From Methanofollis liminatans DSM 4140 (GTDB lineage: Archaea; Halobacteriota; Methanomicrobia; Methanomicrobiales; Methanofollaceae): a DNA stretch of 64,000 nt. The translations under genes were made by a program, and so were the position numbers. Below, in pieces: positions 15,387-24,947 of the stretch (position 1 is the first letter of the stretch; every line of letters begins with the position of its first letter). The notes below the pieces were generated by a model. That model was not told the origin of the DNA. It saw nothing but the letters and a program-made list of their open reading frames with translations, and searched no databases. Location: assembly GCF_000275865.1 (NCBI RefSeq), contig NZ_CM001555.1, positions 1,762,967 through 1,826,966 on the forward strand. Reading direction: 5' to 3'.

Positions 15387-18179
15387 TTATTCGATCACAA
15401 TCGCGGGCTTGAACGGAAGGGCGGCGTCGGCCTTCGCCTCCATGCTCCCCTCGGCGTCCAGGATGTTCACCTGGACACCGAACTCGCGCTCCAGGAACTC
15501 GCGGGCGGCGGTAAAGACCGCCTTCTCGTCGACGTTGCCCGAGACGAGATCGGCGACGAACTGCGGTGGGAGGCGGTGGATGAACTTCGTGATCTGGCGG
15601 GCGGCGTTCACGGCCGCCTTGCCGCGGGCCTTCAGCCCCTCGTCTGCCATCACCAGACGGACGGCGTCGGTCCGGTCCTCGGCGGCGGCGACCATCTCGA
15701 AGATCTGCCGTTTCCACGCCGGCGCCACATAGAGATTGATCGCTTTCGGCTCCATCTGGATGAGCTTGATGATCGACTCGAGATCCTCGACCGTCCGGGC
15801 AAGGACCTCTTCGGCGATTTCGGCCGCCATATCGATCTTTGCAGCGTCCTGAGCCGGCCAGGGGGCAAAGGCCACAGAACCCTCGTTGCCCATCAGGTGC
15901 CAGAGTTCCTCACAGGTGTACGGAACGATCGGGGCGAGCAGACGCACCCATGCCGAGCAGAGTTCGCGGACTGCAGCCGAACCCGGCGCGATCGTCGGAA
16001 GGCGGCGACGGTACCACTTCAGATCGGCCTCGATCCCGAAGAAGCTCTCCTGCAGCGCCTGCCGTGTCTGGAAGTTCATCATCGCACTGGTGGCGTTCTC
16101 GATCCGGTGCTGCAGGCGCGAGATGAGCCAGCCGTCGATCTCGCGGCCGTCGTTCTCCTCGACGGCGATCCCCTCCGTGACTTCGTTCCAGAACCGCTCG
16201 ATCTGTTTCTTCGCCCCGATCACCAGTTCGTTCCGCCAATCGAAGTCCTGCCAGGGCTCGGCCGAGCCTATCAGGAACATCCGCACCGTGTCAGACCCGA
16301 ACTCGTTCAGGGCGTCTTCCAGCAGGACGACATTGCCCTTGGAAGAGGACATCTTCGCCCCGTTCAGGAGACCCATACCGAAGATCACCATGCCCTTCGG
16401 CTGCCTGTCCTCGGGCAGGACCGCAAGGTGGTGGAAGAGCTGGAAGGTGAGGTGGTTCGAGATGAGGTCCTTTGCCGAGAAGCGGTATTCATAGGGGTAC
16501 CAGTAGAGGCACTCCTGCCTGATCGCATCGAGGGTCTCTCTCGGAACGCTCGTCGGATTCCCGGTCCCGAAGACGATGTACTCGAAGACGTCGGGCGTGA
16601 GTTTCTCCGGCTCGATCTTCTTGATATGGTGGGCGATCGTGTAGAAGAGCATGTACAGGGTCGAGTCCGAGAGGGGCTCGATGATCCATGCCGGGTCCCA
16701 GGGGAGCTTCGTCCCCAGGCCGACCCGCCGGGTGCACGCCCAGTCCTTCAGCCAGTCCACCGTCCGGTCGAACTCGGCACGGGTCTCGGCCGGCACGATG
16801 CTCATCCGGTCGATCTGGCCGTGGACCTGCTCCTTCCAGACAGGGTCAGAGTACTGGAGGAACCACTGGTCATGGAGGATCTTCACATAGACGCGACCGC
16901 CGCAGCGGCAGATCACGGCGCGGGTATCGAAGTCGAACATCTCCTTCGAACCGTATTCTTCGATCATCAGGGCGGCAATCGTATCACGCCCTTCTTTGAC
17001 CGGCTTCCCTGAAACGACACCACAGGTATCGAGCAGCCTTCCCCTGAGCAGTTCTGCCCCGTATACCTCACGCGTGACCTCGTCCATTCTCGGATCGTTC
17101 TGGTTCAGGATGCCGGATTTTTCTACGGCATCCTTCGCCGGGAACTCCCCGTACCCCTCGGTCCTGATGATCGCCACCGGGGCGATCTCCCCATACCGCC
17201 CCTCCTTCTGGAGGTCGCGGAGGGCGATGTAGTCGAAGGGCGCATGGGCCGGGACGCTCATTACAAGACCCGAGCCCATATCGGGGTCGACGAAATCCGC
17301 GGGCAGCACCGGCACCTCGCCGCAGAGCGGGTGCGAAGCCTTCGACCCGACGAGTTCTGAGCCTTCAACCTCGCCGGTGACTTCGACGGTGTGGTCCTGC
17401 ATCTCAAGCTTGTAGGCCGCCTCGCGGGAGAGCACCCACTCTTCCCCGTCCACCTTCGCCCGCACATATGTGAGGCCCGGGTTCGCCCAGAGGTTCGTGA
17501 CGCCGTAGATCGTCTCGGGCCGCAGGGTGGCGCAGGGGATCTTCGCACCCTGCCAGTCGAATACCACCAGGGTGAACTTCATGATCTCGGCCTTATCGCC
17601 CTCGAGCAGGTCGTGGTCGCCGACCGGGTTGTCGCAGGAGGGACAGTACTTCACCGGGTGGACGCCCCTGACCACATGCTCCCCTTCGTGGAGGTGGTGA
17701 TACTGCCACTCGATGTACTTCGAGTACTGCGGGTCGACCGTGATGAACCGGCGCCGCCAGTCGATCGAGAGCCCGGCCCGGCGCATCAGCCTCTCGTACT
17801 CGCCGGCGAAATAGCGGACGATCGTCATCGGGTCGTCAAACCGGTCAAGCACATCCTGCGGCACACGATAGAGGTCGCGATAGAGCCGGATCGTCCCGGC
17901 ATCCCCTTTTGCGATCCGGCGCGATATCCCGATCACCGGCGTGCCGGTCACGTGGAAGCCCATTGGGAAGAGTACGTTTTTCCCCTGCATCCTCCAGAAA
18001 CGGGCGATCACATCGGGGACCATATAGGTGCGGCCGTGCCCCACATGCATCGCACCGCTCGGGTACGGAAAGGCAACGTTCAGGTAAAACTTCTCTCTTC
18101 CATCAGGATCTGCCTCGAATGCTGCAGGCCAGATATCCCGGTACTTCTCTTCCAGTTTCTGTATATCCCATTCAGCCAC
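15387..18179 (-). CDS. leuS: Leucyl-tRNA synthetase, archaeal type
   Basis: 930 residues. HIGH motif HVGHGR near residue 42 within FPYPSGAMHVGHGRTY; KMSKS motif KMSSSKGN near residue 625. The long CP1 editing insertion (residues about 170-420) contains the TLRPETIYGVTN region (T-rich peptide). The C-terminal anticodon-binding and archaeal tail domain ends at VNILDAEGSME... It attaches leucine to tRNA-Leu and hydrolyses mischarged tRNA. It starts 27 bases after the PIN-ATPase stop on the same strand. Confidence 0.98.
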   Translation of the reverse strand: MAEWDIQKLEEKYRDIWPAAFEADPDGREKFYLNVAFPYPSGAMHVGHGRTYMVPDVIARFWRMQGKNVLFPMGFHVTGTPVIGISRRIAKGDAGTIRLYRDLYRVPQDVLDRFDDPMTIVRYFAGEYERLMRRAGLSIDWRRRFITVDPQYSKYIEWQYHHLHEGEHVVRGVHPVKYCPSCDNPVGDHDLLEGDKAEIMKFTLVVFDWQGAKIPCATLRPETIYGVTNLWANPGLTYVRAKVDGEEWVLSREAAYKLEMQDHTVEVTGEVEGSELVGSKASHPLCGEVPVLPADFVDPDMGSGLVMSVPAHAPFDYIALRDLQKEGRYGEIAPVAIIRTEGYGEFPAKDAVEKSGILNQNDPRMDEVTREVYGAELLRGRLLDTCGVVSGKPVKEGRDTIAALMIEEYGSKEMFDFDTRAVICRCGGRVYVKILHDQWFLQYSDPVWKEQVHGQIDRMSIVPAETRAEFDRTVDWLKDWACTRRVGLGTKLPWDPAWIIEPLSDSTLYMLFYTIAHHIKKIEPEKLTPDVFEYIVFGTGNPTSVPRETLDAIRQECLYWYPYEYRFSAKDLISNHLTFQLFHHLAVLPEDRQPKGMVIFGMGLLNGAKMSSSKGNVVLLEDALNEFGSDTVRMFLIGSAEPWQDFDWRNELVIGAKKQIERFWNEVTEGIAVEENDGREIDGWLISRLQHRIENATSAMMNFQTRQALQESFFGIEADLKWYRRRLPTIAPGSAAVRELCSAWVRLLAPIVPYTCEELWHLMGNEGSVAFAPWPAQDAAKIDMAAEIAEEVLARTVEDLESIIKLIQMEPKAINLYVAPAWKRQIFEMVAAAEDRTDAVRLVMADEGLKARGKAAVNAARQITKFIHRLPPQFVADLVSGNVDEKAVFTAAREFLEREFGVQVNILDAEGSMEAKADAALPFKPAIVIE

Positions 18180-18206
18180 GCTTTGTCACTCCCAAGATCT
18201 TTCACG

Positions 18207-20156
18207 TCATACCGGTCTCAGTCTGATCGTCTCGTTGTCGTTGTATCTGCGTATCAATTCCTGTGCGATGCTGCTGCTTTTCGCAAGTTCAATCTCGCCT
18301 TTCTCATTCACCGTCGCCGTAAAGAGATACTCCTTGCCGGAGAACACATCGACGATCGCTTCCTTAAACTCAGGGGCGACCAGGGTGAGGTGTCTCTTCT
18401 CGATACGGATCTTCAACCCGCCGCTTGCAGGCACCTCTTCGACCTGGTTGATCTCAGGGGGCGGGAGTTCAGATCTCGGTCTGATATCGATCCCGATCCC
18501 GAGTTTGTTCACGATCCCTGCAATATTCTTGCCGCCGCGCCCGATAGCGGCCGGGACGTCCTTGTCCTCGATATAGGCGACGGCCTTGGTGTCGCTCTTC
18601 ATGAAGACGTCGACAGGGCCGTCGGTGAACCTGGAGAGTTCACGCTGAATATCGCGCTCTGATGCATGCCAAGGGGTATCTCCGGTTTCCTCCTCAGGCA
18701 GGGAGGCATACCGTTCTTCGGGTTCAGCCTGGACGGGTTCTTCGATCTGCGCCTCAAGAACAGGCGTTTTCTGAACAGGGGATGCCCGGGCAGGGGCCTC
18801 CTTCTGGAGACGGCGTGCCGGCATCACAATCGTCTCGCCCTCATATTTGAAGACCTCACAGGCGATTGCACCGGTTGAGGTTTCCCTGACCGTCGTCACC
18901 GGCCTCATATGCAGTTCGGGGTGCATTCCTTCAGGCACCTTGATCGAGAAATCAAGATCGTATACGCCAGTGATCTCGCCGCTATCCACAAAAACGATGG
19001 TACCGATGATCTGAGGCAGAACACCGGCTTCAATCCGCTCGATGACCCGCTGGACGGCGTCCTGCACCTGCATCGCGTGGACGACACCGATCATGCCCAC
19101 ACCGGCGAGACGCATATCGGCAAAGACCCTGAAGTCCTCGCTCTTCCGGAGTTCGTCAAAGATCACCGCATCGGGGCGGACCAGAAGCAGCACCTCGGCG
19201 GTGTTCGTCATGCTCCCCTCAAGGGCCGTGTACTGGGTGATGTTGTCGGGCACCTGAAGGTCCCGCGGCGCTTCCATGGTCTTGACGATAAAACCGCTCT
19301 CCGAAAGGAATGTGGCGATGCTCTGGGCAAGCGTGCTCTTGCCGGCACCGGGCGGCCCGGCGATCAACACACCGCAACGGTTGTCGGTGATCCGCTCCTT
19401 GATCAGATCTGCCATGGCATACTGTTCAAGGGCGACATCAACGATCGGGCGGACGGCGGTGATCTCCATCCCGTCCGAGAACGGACGGCGAGCGATGGAG
19501 ATTCTGATCGACCCGATCTGGACGACAGTTATCCCGCGGCGTTCGACCTCGATAAAGCCGTCGGGATCGCGTTTAGCTCGTTCGAGGATCTCCTGCGCCA
19601 TGGTGCGCAGTTCGTACTCGGTCATGGGAGCGTCCCTGATCTGCACAAGGTGCATCTCATGCATGGTGCCTTTCTTTGCCACGGGAGGAACGCGCTCTTT
19701 GAGGTGTACGGCGATCGTATTTTCGTCGAAGAAACCGTCAAGAATGAGCGGGGTCGATTCACCGATCTGGGGTTTGAGATAGATGACGTCGAGCCCTTTC
19801 GCCTTCGCCACCTCGGACTGCACAACATCGCTGGTGATGAAGGTGGCGTCATATTCAAGAGCGACGTTCCGGATCAGGGCGTCGATCTCCCCACCGCTCG
19901 CCAGCTTCACCTGATCAAGGCTTGGGCGCACGCCGACATATCTGAGTTCAACAGTTCCTTCGGCCGCCATCCGGGAAAGATTCTGAAGTTCTGTCAGTCC
20001 GGAAAAGCCGATCTCGCGCCCCTGGTTCGCCTGGGCTTCGAGCTCGGCAACCACTGCCTCCGGAACGATTATTGTGGATCCTGTATATTCCCCGGTTTTT
20101 ATCATTGAGGTGATGCGTCCGTCGATGACGACACTCGTATCAGGCACTATTTTCAT
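18207..20156 (-). CDS. PIN domain - ATPase - KH domain protein (PINA-like)
   Basis: 649 residues. N-terminal PIN nuclease-like domain (residues 1-135) with Asp/Glu ligands D6, E37, D92-region and D111-region. A VirB11/GspE-like ATPase core follows: Walker A GPPGAGKST near residue 266, and PDAVIFDELR as the Walker B equivalent. A KH domain with GRGGKNI lies near residue 535, then a basic C-terminal tail. In Sulfolobus the similar PINA is a hexameric ATPase that works with Holliday junction proteins; whether that applies here is inference. It sits between hisI and leuS, both on the same strand. Confidence 0.88.
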   Translation of the reverse strand: MKIVPDTSVVIDGRITSMIKTGEYTGSTIIVPEAVVAELEAQANQGREIGFSGLTELQNLSRMAAEGTVELRYVGVRPSLDQVKLASGGEIDALIRNVALEYDATFITSDVVQSEVAKAKGLDVIYLKPQIGESTPLILDGFFDENTIAVHLKERVPPVAKKGTMHEMHLVQIRDAPMTEYELRTMAQEILERAKRDPDGFIEVERRGITVVQIGSIRISIARRPFSDGMEITAVRPIVDVALEQYAMADLIKERITDNRCGVLIAGPPGAGKSTLAQSIATFLSESGFIVKTMEAPRDLQVPDNITQYTALEGSMTNTAEVLLLVRPDAVIFDELRKSEDFRVFADMRLAGVGMIGVVHAMQVQDAVQRVIERIEAGVLPQIIGTIVFVDSGEITGVYDLDFSIKVPEGMHPELHMRPVTTVRETSTGAIACEVFKYEGETIVMPARRLQKEAPARASPVQKTPVLEAQIEEPVQAEPEERYASLPEEETGDTPWHASERDIQRELSRFTDGPVDVFMKSDTKAVAYIEDKDVPAAIGRGGKNIAGIVNKLGIGIDIRPRSELPPPEINQVEEVPASGGLKIRIEKRHLTLVAPEFKEAIVDVFSGKEYLFTATVNEKGEIELAKSSSIAQELIRRYNDNETIRLRPV

Positions 20157-20183
20157 AAAAAATTCACCATATTTTACGTGTCT

Positions 20184-20546
20184 TTATTCCTTATTAGCAT
20201 ATACTTCTGATGGATCGATAAGAGGGCGGGCGAGTTCCCCACCGTCGATATCACGGTAAAAACAGGAGTAATGACCCGTGTGACAGGCGGCACCCTGCTG
20301 CTCGACGAGGTAGAGGAGTGTGTCCTCATCACAATCGACCCGAATCTCGCGCACAACCTGAAAATGTCCGCTCTCCTCGCCCTTTTTCCAGAGCCGTTTC
20401 CGGCTGCGCGACCAGTAGTGGGCATACCCGGTCTCCCGCGTCAGCCGCACTGCTTCCTCATCAGCCCATGCAAGCATCAGCACCTCGCGGCTCGCCTGAT
20501 CCTGCACAATCACCGGGACAAGCCCGCCGGTATAGTTCAGTTCCAT
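20184..20546 (-). CDS. hisI: Phosphoribosyl-AMP cyclohydrolase
   Basis: 120 residues from the ATG at 20546, which has AGGAG 9 bases upstream; an ATG at 20564 would overlap the upstream gene. Conserved features: [33 protein letters not shown], and the metal-binding [13 protein letters not shown] with [10 protein letters not shown]. It opens the ring of phosphoribosyl-AMP in the third step of histidine synthesis, as a stand-alone HisI rather than a HisIE fusion. It follows the prepilin peptidase gene by four bases and may be co-transcribed; no other his gene is nearby. Confidence 0.95.
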   Translation of the reverse strand: MELNYTGGLVPVIVQDQASREVLMLAWADEEAVRLTRETGYAHYWSRSRKRLWKKGEESGHFQVVREIRVDCDEDTLLYLVEQQGAACHTGHYSCFYRDIDGGELARPLIDPSEVYANKE

Positions 20547-20550
20547 TGTT

Positions 20551-21348
20551 CTAGACTCCTGCAAGCATCTTCATGATCATAAAGACGATATCGCCAATAA
20601 AGAGTGTCCAGAGGAAGCCTGCGGTGATCGGAATGATGAAGGGGACGGCATAGGAGATCCAGACCGTTCCTGCCCGTCGGTACAGGGCGAGCTCCTTCCG
20701 GTAGCGCTCGGGGTGCTCGCGCAGGTCTTTTGTGTACATCCGCCGCTCGCCCCCGCGCACCGTCCGTTTCAGCATCTCTCGAAGACGCATAAACCTGCGG
20801 ACGAGCGTTCCGTTCTCGTCCTCCCCGATCTCCTCCATCACAAAGCCGAAGTGGCGCTGGATCTCACCGCCCTCCACCGGGTAGCCAAGGAACATAAAGG
20901 GGAACGGAGCCCTGTTGCCCCGAAGGAGATTGTAGCAGAAGAGGATGAGCGGCGCCGCAAGGTTGAGCAGAAGAGCATTGACCAGCACGGAGAACGGGAA
21001 AAATCCCGTCGGCGGGACGCCCCACAACGGTTCGAGGGGGAATGCCGGGACAGTGATGCAGAGGAAGATGAGCGCCCAGGCGTCGGCCCCGCCGAAGAGG
21101 TGGAAGACCCCAAAGGCGTAGAAGAGAGCAGAAATGAGCAGGGAGAGGGCGATCAGGTACAGGGCCGTCCCGCCATTTCCTCCCATGACCAGACCGGCAT
21201 AGAAGAGGCAGACAGACGGCACGGCGACGGCGAGCATCGGATACCAGGTCACAAACGGGACCCGGCGATCGCGGTGGTCGAGGACCGATGCATACAGCAG
21301 CGTCAGGCCCACTGCAGCCGAGGCAATGGCAAGCGGAAGCGATATCAT
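20551..21348 (-). CDS. A24-family prepilin / prearchaellin peptidase
   Basis: 265 residues with about six hydrophobic helices. The two catalytic aspartates of aspartic prepilin peptidases are seen: D in [10 protein letters not shown] near residue 24, and the GxGD-like FGGADAW near residue 91. A cytoplasmic loop of about 70 residues (residues 165-235) lies before the last helix pair. Such enzymes cut class III signal peptides of pilins and archaellins. It is divergent (108-base gap) from the ferredoxin gene that opens the hydrogenase/pilus cluster, so it probably serves that filament system. Confidence 0.88.
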   Translation of the reverse strand: MISLPLAIASAAVGLTLLYASVLDHRDRRVPFVTWYPMLAVAVPSVCLFYAGLVMGGNGGTALYLIALSLLISALFYAFGVFHLFGGADAWALIFLCITVPAFPLEPLWGVPPTGFFPFSVLVNALLLNLAAPLILFCYNLLRGNRAPFPFMFLGYPVEGGEIQRHFGFVMEEIGEDENGTLVRRFMRLREMLKRTVRGGERRMYTKDLREHPERYRKELALYRRAGTVWISYAVPFIIPITAGFLWTLFIGDIVFMIMKMLAGV

Positions 21349-21456
21349 CTCGATTTCTCCATTTTTGTCATGTTATAGGAGCAAACAATTATCAATAATT
21401 ATTAATACTGGTGAATAGGACAGTTGATGTATCCTGTACTGTATCTGGTGGTGTGA
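21349..21456. promoter_or_regulatory. Divergent promoter region between the prepilin peptidase and ferredoxin genes
   Basis: AT-rich DNA (for example AATTATCAATAATTATTAATA at about 21388-21408) in a GC-rich neighbourhood; it could hold box A elements for both directions. The sequence is close to a palindrome of ATTAATAATT elements. Confidence 0.5.
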
Positions 21457-21702
21457 GTGATAGAGATATCTGTCGATGCTGCTGCCTGCAACGGCTGCGG
21501 CCTCTGTGTAAAAGACTGTCCGATGCGGGTTTACGAGCTCAAAGATGGTGTCAGCGTCCCGGTAAGGCCTGAAAACTGTATGGGCTGCCTCTCCTGTCAC
21601 GAGATCTGCCCGGCCCAGGCGCTCGAGCATCGCGGCGTCTACCCCTCGAAACGTCATTATATCGATATACGCGTCTGCGAAATGATCAACCGGGTGTTAT
21701 GA
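21457..21702 (+). CDS. Small 2x[4Fe-4S] ferredoxin-like protein
   Basis: 81 residues from a GTG start at 21457 with GGTGGTGTGA before it. Two cluster motifs: C11-x2-C14-x2-C17-x3-C21-P, and CMGCLSCHEICP near residues 46-57. These bind two [4Fe-4S] clusters and carry low-potential electrons. The stop overlaps the next start (ATGA at 21699), so it is coupled to the V4R gene and leads the hydrogenase operon. It may be the electron acceptor or donor of the hydrogenase encoded two genes downstream. Confidence 0.93.
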   Translation: MIEISVDAAACNGCGLCVKDCPMRVYELKDGVSVPVRPENCMGCLSCHEICPAQALEHRGVYPSKRHYIDIRVCEMINRVL

Positions 21703-22265
21703 TGACAGAAATGACCGTTGACGAAATGAACCGTCAGTTCAAGACCGGCACGGTCTTCCGTGCCGAAGACGTCCCGATGTCCTGCTCTCCGAGCGCAAAG
21801 GACATGGAGCAGACCCTCCACGGCGTCATGAAGATGAACGGACTGATCATCAAGTCCCTCGAAGAGATTGCCGGACGGGGCGCGAACGCCGTCACCTACC
21901 GGGCGGGAAAGAAGTTCGGTCATGAGGTGGCGAAATATTTCCGGAAGAACGAGGACATCGAAGAAGCACTGCGCGAACTCTCCTACATCCTCCACGGCCA
22001 GTACACCTTCGAACTCTGGAAACCAGAGGACAAAGAAAACTACGTCGTCACCGAGAACGGCGAGACCTTCATCTATCTCGTCTTCCACGACTGCATCGTC
22101 CGCCAGACCCTCCGCCGCAACGGGATGGAGCAGGGCGGCCCCCTCTGCCAGACACTGTACGGCTATGTGGTCGGAGCGATCGAGGAGATCACCGGTCGGC
22201 GGGCGAAACTGGAGATCGTGCACACCGGCCCGAACGCCTGCCTGAAAAAACTGATCCTGAAGTGA
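21699..22265 (+). CDS. V4R-domain protein
   Basis: 188 residues. The second half has the V4R (4-vinyl reductase/hydrocarbon-binding) pattern: GKKFGHEVAKYF near residue 72, a mixed alpha/beta middle, a conserved HDCIVRQTLR near 130, then GGPLCQTLYGYVVGAIEEITG and CLKKL at the end. The V4R fold binds small hydrophobic ligands and is related to BchJ and NO-sensor domains; its Cys/His residues could hold a metal. Start overlaps the ferredoxin stop. An alternative start codon sits one codon later. Its role in this operon is unknown; a sensor for the hydrogenase locus is a guess. Confidence 0.85.
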   Translation: MMTEMTVDEMNRQFKTGTVFRAEDVPMSCSPSAKDMEQTLHGVMKMNGLIIKSLEEIAGRGANAVTYRAGKKFGHEVAKYFRKNEDIEEALRELSYILHGQYTFELWKPEDKENYVVTENGETFIYLVFHDCIVRQTLRRNGMEQGGPLCQTLYGYVVGAIEEITGRRAKLEIVHTGPNACLKKLILK

Positions 22266-22271
22266 TTGGCC

Positions 22272-23189
22272 ATGAAAATCGCAATCGAAGAACTGGCCGG
22301 GTGCTCGGGCTGCACCATCTCCATCCTCGACCTCCATGAAGCCCTGCTCGACGTGGTCGCTCAGGCCGATATCGTCTACTCGCCCGTGATCATGGACGCC
22401 AAAGAACCCCCCGAAGGGATCGACATCGCCTTCGTCACCGGGGCGGTGAGGAACGAAGAGAATGAAGAGCGCCTGAAACTGCTCAGAAAACGCTCGAAGA
22501 AGCTCATCGCCTTCGGCACCTGTGCATGTTACGGCGGAGTGTCAGGCCTCTCCATGCTCGGGAAAGCGGAAGATCTTTTTGCCTGCGTCTACCAGGGCGT
22601 GGAGACCGCAGAGAAGGGGAATATCATACCAAAAGACGTCCCCGCATTCCTGTACCGGGCGTTTGCGGTCGGAGACCTTGTCAAGGTGGACTACTATATC
22701 ACCGGATGCCCGCCAAAGGAGAAGTTCCTCAGGACGATCCTCCCGGCCCTTATTGCCGGGGACCATATCGAGCTCTCCAAGAAATCGGTCTGCTCGGAAT
22801 GCGACCGGAAGATGGGGGACGTCAAAAACTGGCACCTGAAACGGCGCTACGAGGAAACGCCCGATCGAGAACACTGCCTCCTCGGGCAGGGCTATCTCTG
22901 TCTCGGCCCGGTCACCTTCGGCAGGTGCGGGGCCGCCTGCCCGCACAACAACATCCCCTGCCACGGCTGCAACGGCCCGTCCCTCGATATCCTCAGGGAG
23001 CCCTGCCGGGACATCCATAACATGATGGTCAGGCGGATCGCCGACCTCACCGATATCCCTGAAAAAGAGATCGAAAAACAGCTCTACGACGTGGCGCACA
23101 CGATGTATCCCTTCACCATCGGGAGCCTGATCATGGAAGACAAGGAGATATCAAAGATACGCGACCTCGTCAAGGGGGGTGGCGCATGA
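22272..23189 (+). CDS. [NiFe] hydrogenase small subunit, MvhG-like
   Basis: 305 residues from the ATG at 22272 (GTGATTGGCC just before). The proximal cluster motif starts at C11-S-G-C14, continued by GTCACYGG near residue 82 and GCPP near residue 148. The C-terminal half has further Cys sets (CSEC, CLLGQGYLCLGP, CGAACPHNNIPCHGC) for medial and distal iron-sulphur clusters. This matches F420-non-reducing (Mvh/Vhu) small subunits. There is no Tat signal, so it is cytoplasmic. It overlaps the large-subunit gene (ATGA at 23186). Confidence 0.93.
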   Translation: MKIAIEELAGCSGCTISILDLHEALLDVVAQADIVYSPVIMDAKEPPEGIDIAFVTGAVRNEENEERLKLLRKRSKKLIAFGTCACYGGVSGLSMLGKAEDLFACVYQGVETAEKGNIIPKDVPAFLYRAFAVGDLVKVDYYITGCPPKEKFLRTILPALIAGDHIELSKKSVCSECDRKMGDVKNWHLKRRYEETPDREHCLLGQGYLCLGPVTFGRCGAACPHNNIPCHGCNGPSLDILREPCRDIHNMMVRRIADLTDIPEKEIEKQLYDVAHTMYPFTIGSLIMEDKEISKIRDLVKGGGA

Positions 23190-24589
23190 CCCGCCTGACC
23201 ATCGCGCCGGTGACCAGGATCGAAGGGCACGCGCAGGTGCGCATCGACCTCGACGAGAAAGGCGAGGTCTCGTCCGCTCACTTCAACGTCGTCGAACTCC
23301 GGGGGTTTGAGAAGTTCCTGATCGGTGCGGCCATCGAGGAGGCGCCCCGGATTACCCCTCGGATCTGCGGCATCTGCCCAACCTCCCACCACGTAGCAGC
23401 GGCACGGGCGACCGATCAGATATTTGGCGCCCAACCCCCGCAGACCGGCAGGATGTTGAGAGAACTCCTGATGGCCGGGCAGTTCATCCACTCGCACGCC
23501 CTCCACTTCTTCATGCTCGCCGCCCCGGACTTTCTCCTCGGCGACGCCGCACCAGAAGAGCGCAACGTCATCGGGCTTGCGAAACGCTCTCCTGAGATCG
23601 CGAAGAAAGCGATCGAGGTGAGAAAACTCGGCCAGCGCATCACCGAGGCCGTCGGCGGCAAACCGATCCACCCTTCAAACGCCATTCCCGGCGGGATGTC
23701 CCGTCCCCTCACCACCGATCAGCAGCAGACGCTCCTCCAGTCTGCAAAGGCAGGCCTTATGATCGCCGAAGAGGGATGGGAGATTGCAAAAGGCATGATG
23801 GACGGCTTCGACCCCTCCTTCGGGGCCGTCGAGACCGCCTTCATGGGCATGAGCGAGAACGGAACCCATGCGATCAGCGGCGGCGAGGTGCAGATCGTCG
23901 GGAAAGACGGCAAACCGCTTGGATCTTTCACCGGCGAGGACTACCTGCACCACGTCAGGGAGTACTCTGAGGACTGGTCATACCTGAAATTCTGCAAACT
24001 CGCATCAGGGGAGTACTACCGGGTCGGCCCCCTGGCGCGGCTGAACATCGTGGAGAGGATGGGCACGCCGAAGGCCGACGCAGCCCTTGCCGAATACCGG
24101 AAGGTGTTCGAGCGTTTCTCCCAGGCAGCTCTCGCCTACAACGTCGCCCGCTACGTCGAGTTCCTCTCCGCATGCGAGCGGACGGTCGAACTCCTCGAAG
24201 ACCCCGGCATCACCGGCACCGATGTCCGCACCCGGACAGGCGGCGTGGTGCAACGGCGGGGTGTCGGGATCATCGAGGCACCCCGCGGCACCCTCATCCA
24301 CGATTATTCGGTCGATGAGAACGGAATCATCGAGCGGTGCAACCTGATCGTCGCCACCTGCCAGAACAATTATGCCATGGACCGGGGCGTCGAAGACGTT
24401 GCCAGAAAAGTGATTAAAAATGGCGAGCTCACGGAAGAGGCATCAAACCGGATCGAAACTGTCATCCGTGCCTATGATCCATGCATCTCCTGTGCGACCC
24501 ATGCGATCGGCCGGATGCCCATGCGGATCGAAGTGTGCCGTCCAGACGGCAGAGGGGGTACAAAAGTCATGATAAGAGAGGTGAACTGA
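23186..24589 (+). CDS. [NiFe] hydrogenase large subunit, MvhA-like
   Basis: 467 residues. Nickel ligands: RICGIC (C61, C64) and DPCISCATH (C433, C436, H439). TIAPVTRIEGHAQV at the N-terminus is a group 3 hallmark. A 28-residue tail follows H439 and should be cut off by a maturation endopeptidase, so a functional enzyme is expected; no such peptidase gene is in the window. It activates H2 together with the small subunit. No MvhD gene, the usual link to heterodisulfide reductase, is next to it; the adjacent ferredoxin and Roadblock genes are different partners. Confidence 0.95.
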   Translation: MTRLTIAPVTRIEGHAQVRIDLDEKGEVSSAHFNVVELRGFEKFLIGAAIEEAPRITPRICGICPTSHHVAAARATDQIFGAQPPQTGRMLRELLMAGQFIHSHALHFFMLAAPDFLLGDAAPEERNVIGLAKRSPEIAKKAIEVRKLGQRITEAVGGKPIHPSNAIPGGMSRPLTTDQQQTLLQSAKAGLMIAEEGWEIAKGMMDGFDPSFGAVETAFMGMSENGTHAISGGEVQIVGKDGKPLGSFTGEDYLHHVREYSEDWSYLKFCKLASGEYYRVGPLARLNIVERMGTPKADAALAEYRKVFERFSQAALAYNVARYVEFLSACERTVELLEDPGITGTDVRTRTGGVVQRRGVGIIEAPRGTLIHDYSVDENGIIERCNLIVATCQNNYAMDRGVEDVARKVIKNGELTEEASNRIETVIRAYDPCISCATHAIGRMPMRIEVCRPDGRGGTKVMIREVN

Positions 24590-24592
24590 GGA

Positions 24593-24946
24593 ATGGAGAT
24601 ACTCAAACAGATACTGATGGAATTTCTCAGGCTGGATGGCGTAACAGCTGCCGTCGTCGTCGGCCGTGACGGTTTCGTGATCGAAGACGCCATTTCGGGC
24701 GATATCGACACCGACGCCCTGGGCGCCATGGCATCCACCGGCATGGGCACGTCAGAGGCGATGGGTGCCGAACTCGGCAAGGGACAGCTGAACCAGATGC
24801 TCGTCGAGCTGGAAAACGGCCCCATCCTCCTCTCACCCCTCTCAGAGGACGAGATGATCGCGATCGTCGCAAATGACGGCGTGAACATCGGCAGGATCAG
24901 GTACGAACTCAAAAAGAACAGGGAAAGGATAATTGCAGCACTCTAA
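24593..24946 (+). CDS. Roadblock/LC7 domain protein
   Basis: 117 residues forming a single Roadblock domain: LDGVTAAVVVGRDGFVIED near residue 14, a Gly/Met-rich helix (ALGAMASTGMGTSEAMGAELG), then PILLSPLSEDEMIAIVAN and a basic C-terminal helix. Such proteins form dimers and in prokaryotes regulate small Ras-like GTPases or P-loop ATPases such as MglA. It starts 3 bases after the hydrogenase large-subunit stop, with GTGAACTGAGG ahead, so it is in the same operon. No GTPase gene is in the cluster; the MinD-like ATPase downstream is the nearest candidate partner. Confidence 0.9.
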   Translation: MEILKQILMEFLRLDGVTAAVVVGRDGFVIEDAISGDIDTDALGAMASTGMGTSEAMGAELGKGQLNQMLVELENGPILLSPLSEDEMIAIVANDGVNIGRIRYELKKNRERIIAAL

Positions 24947-24947
24947 C

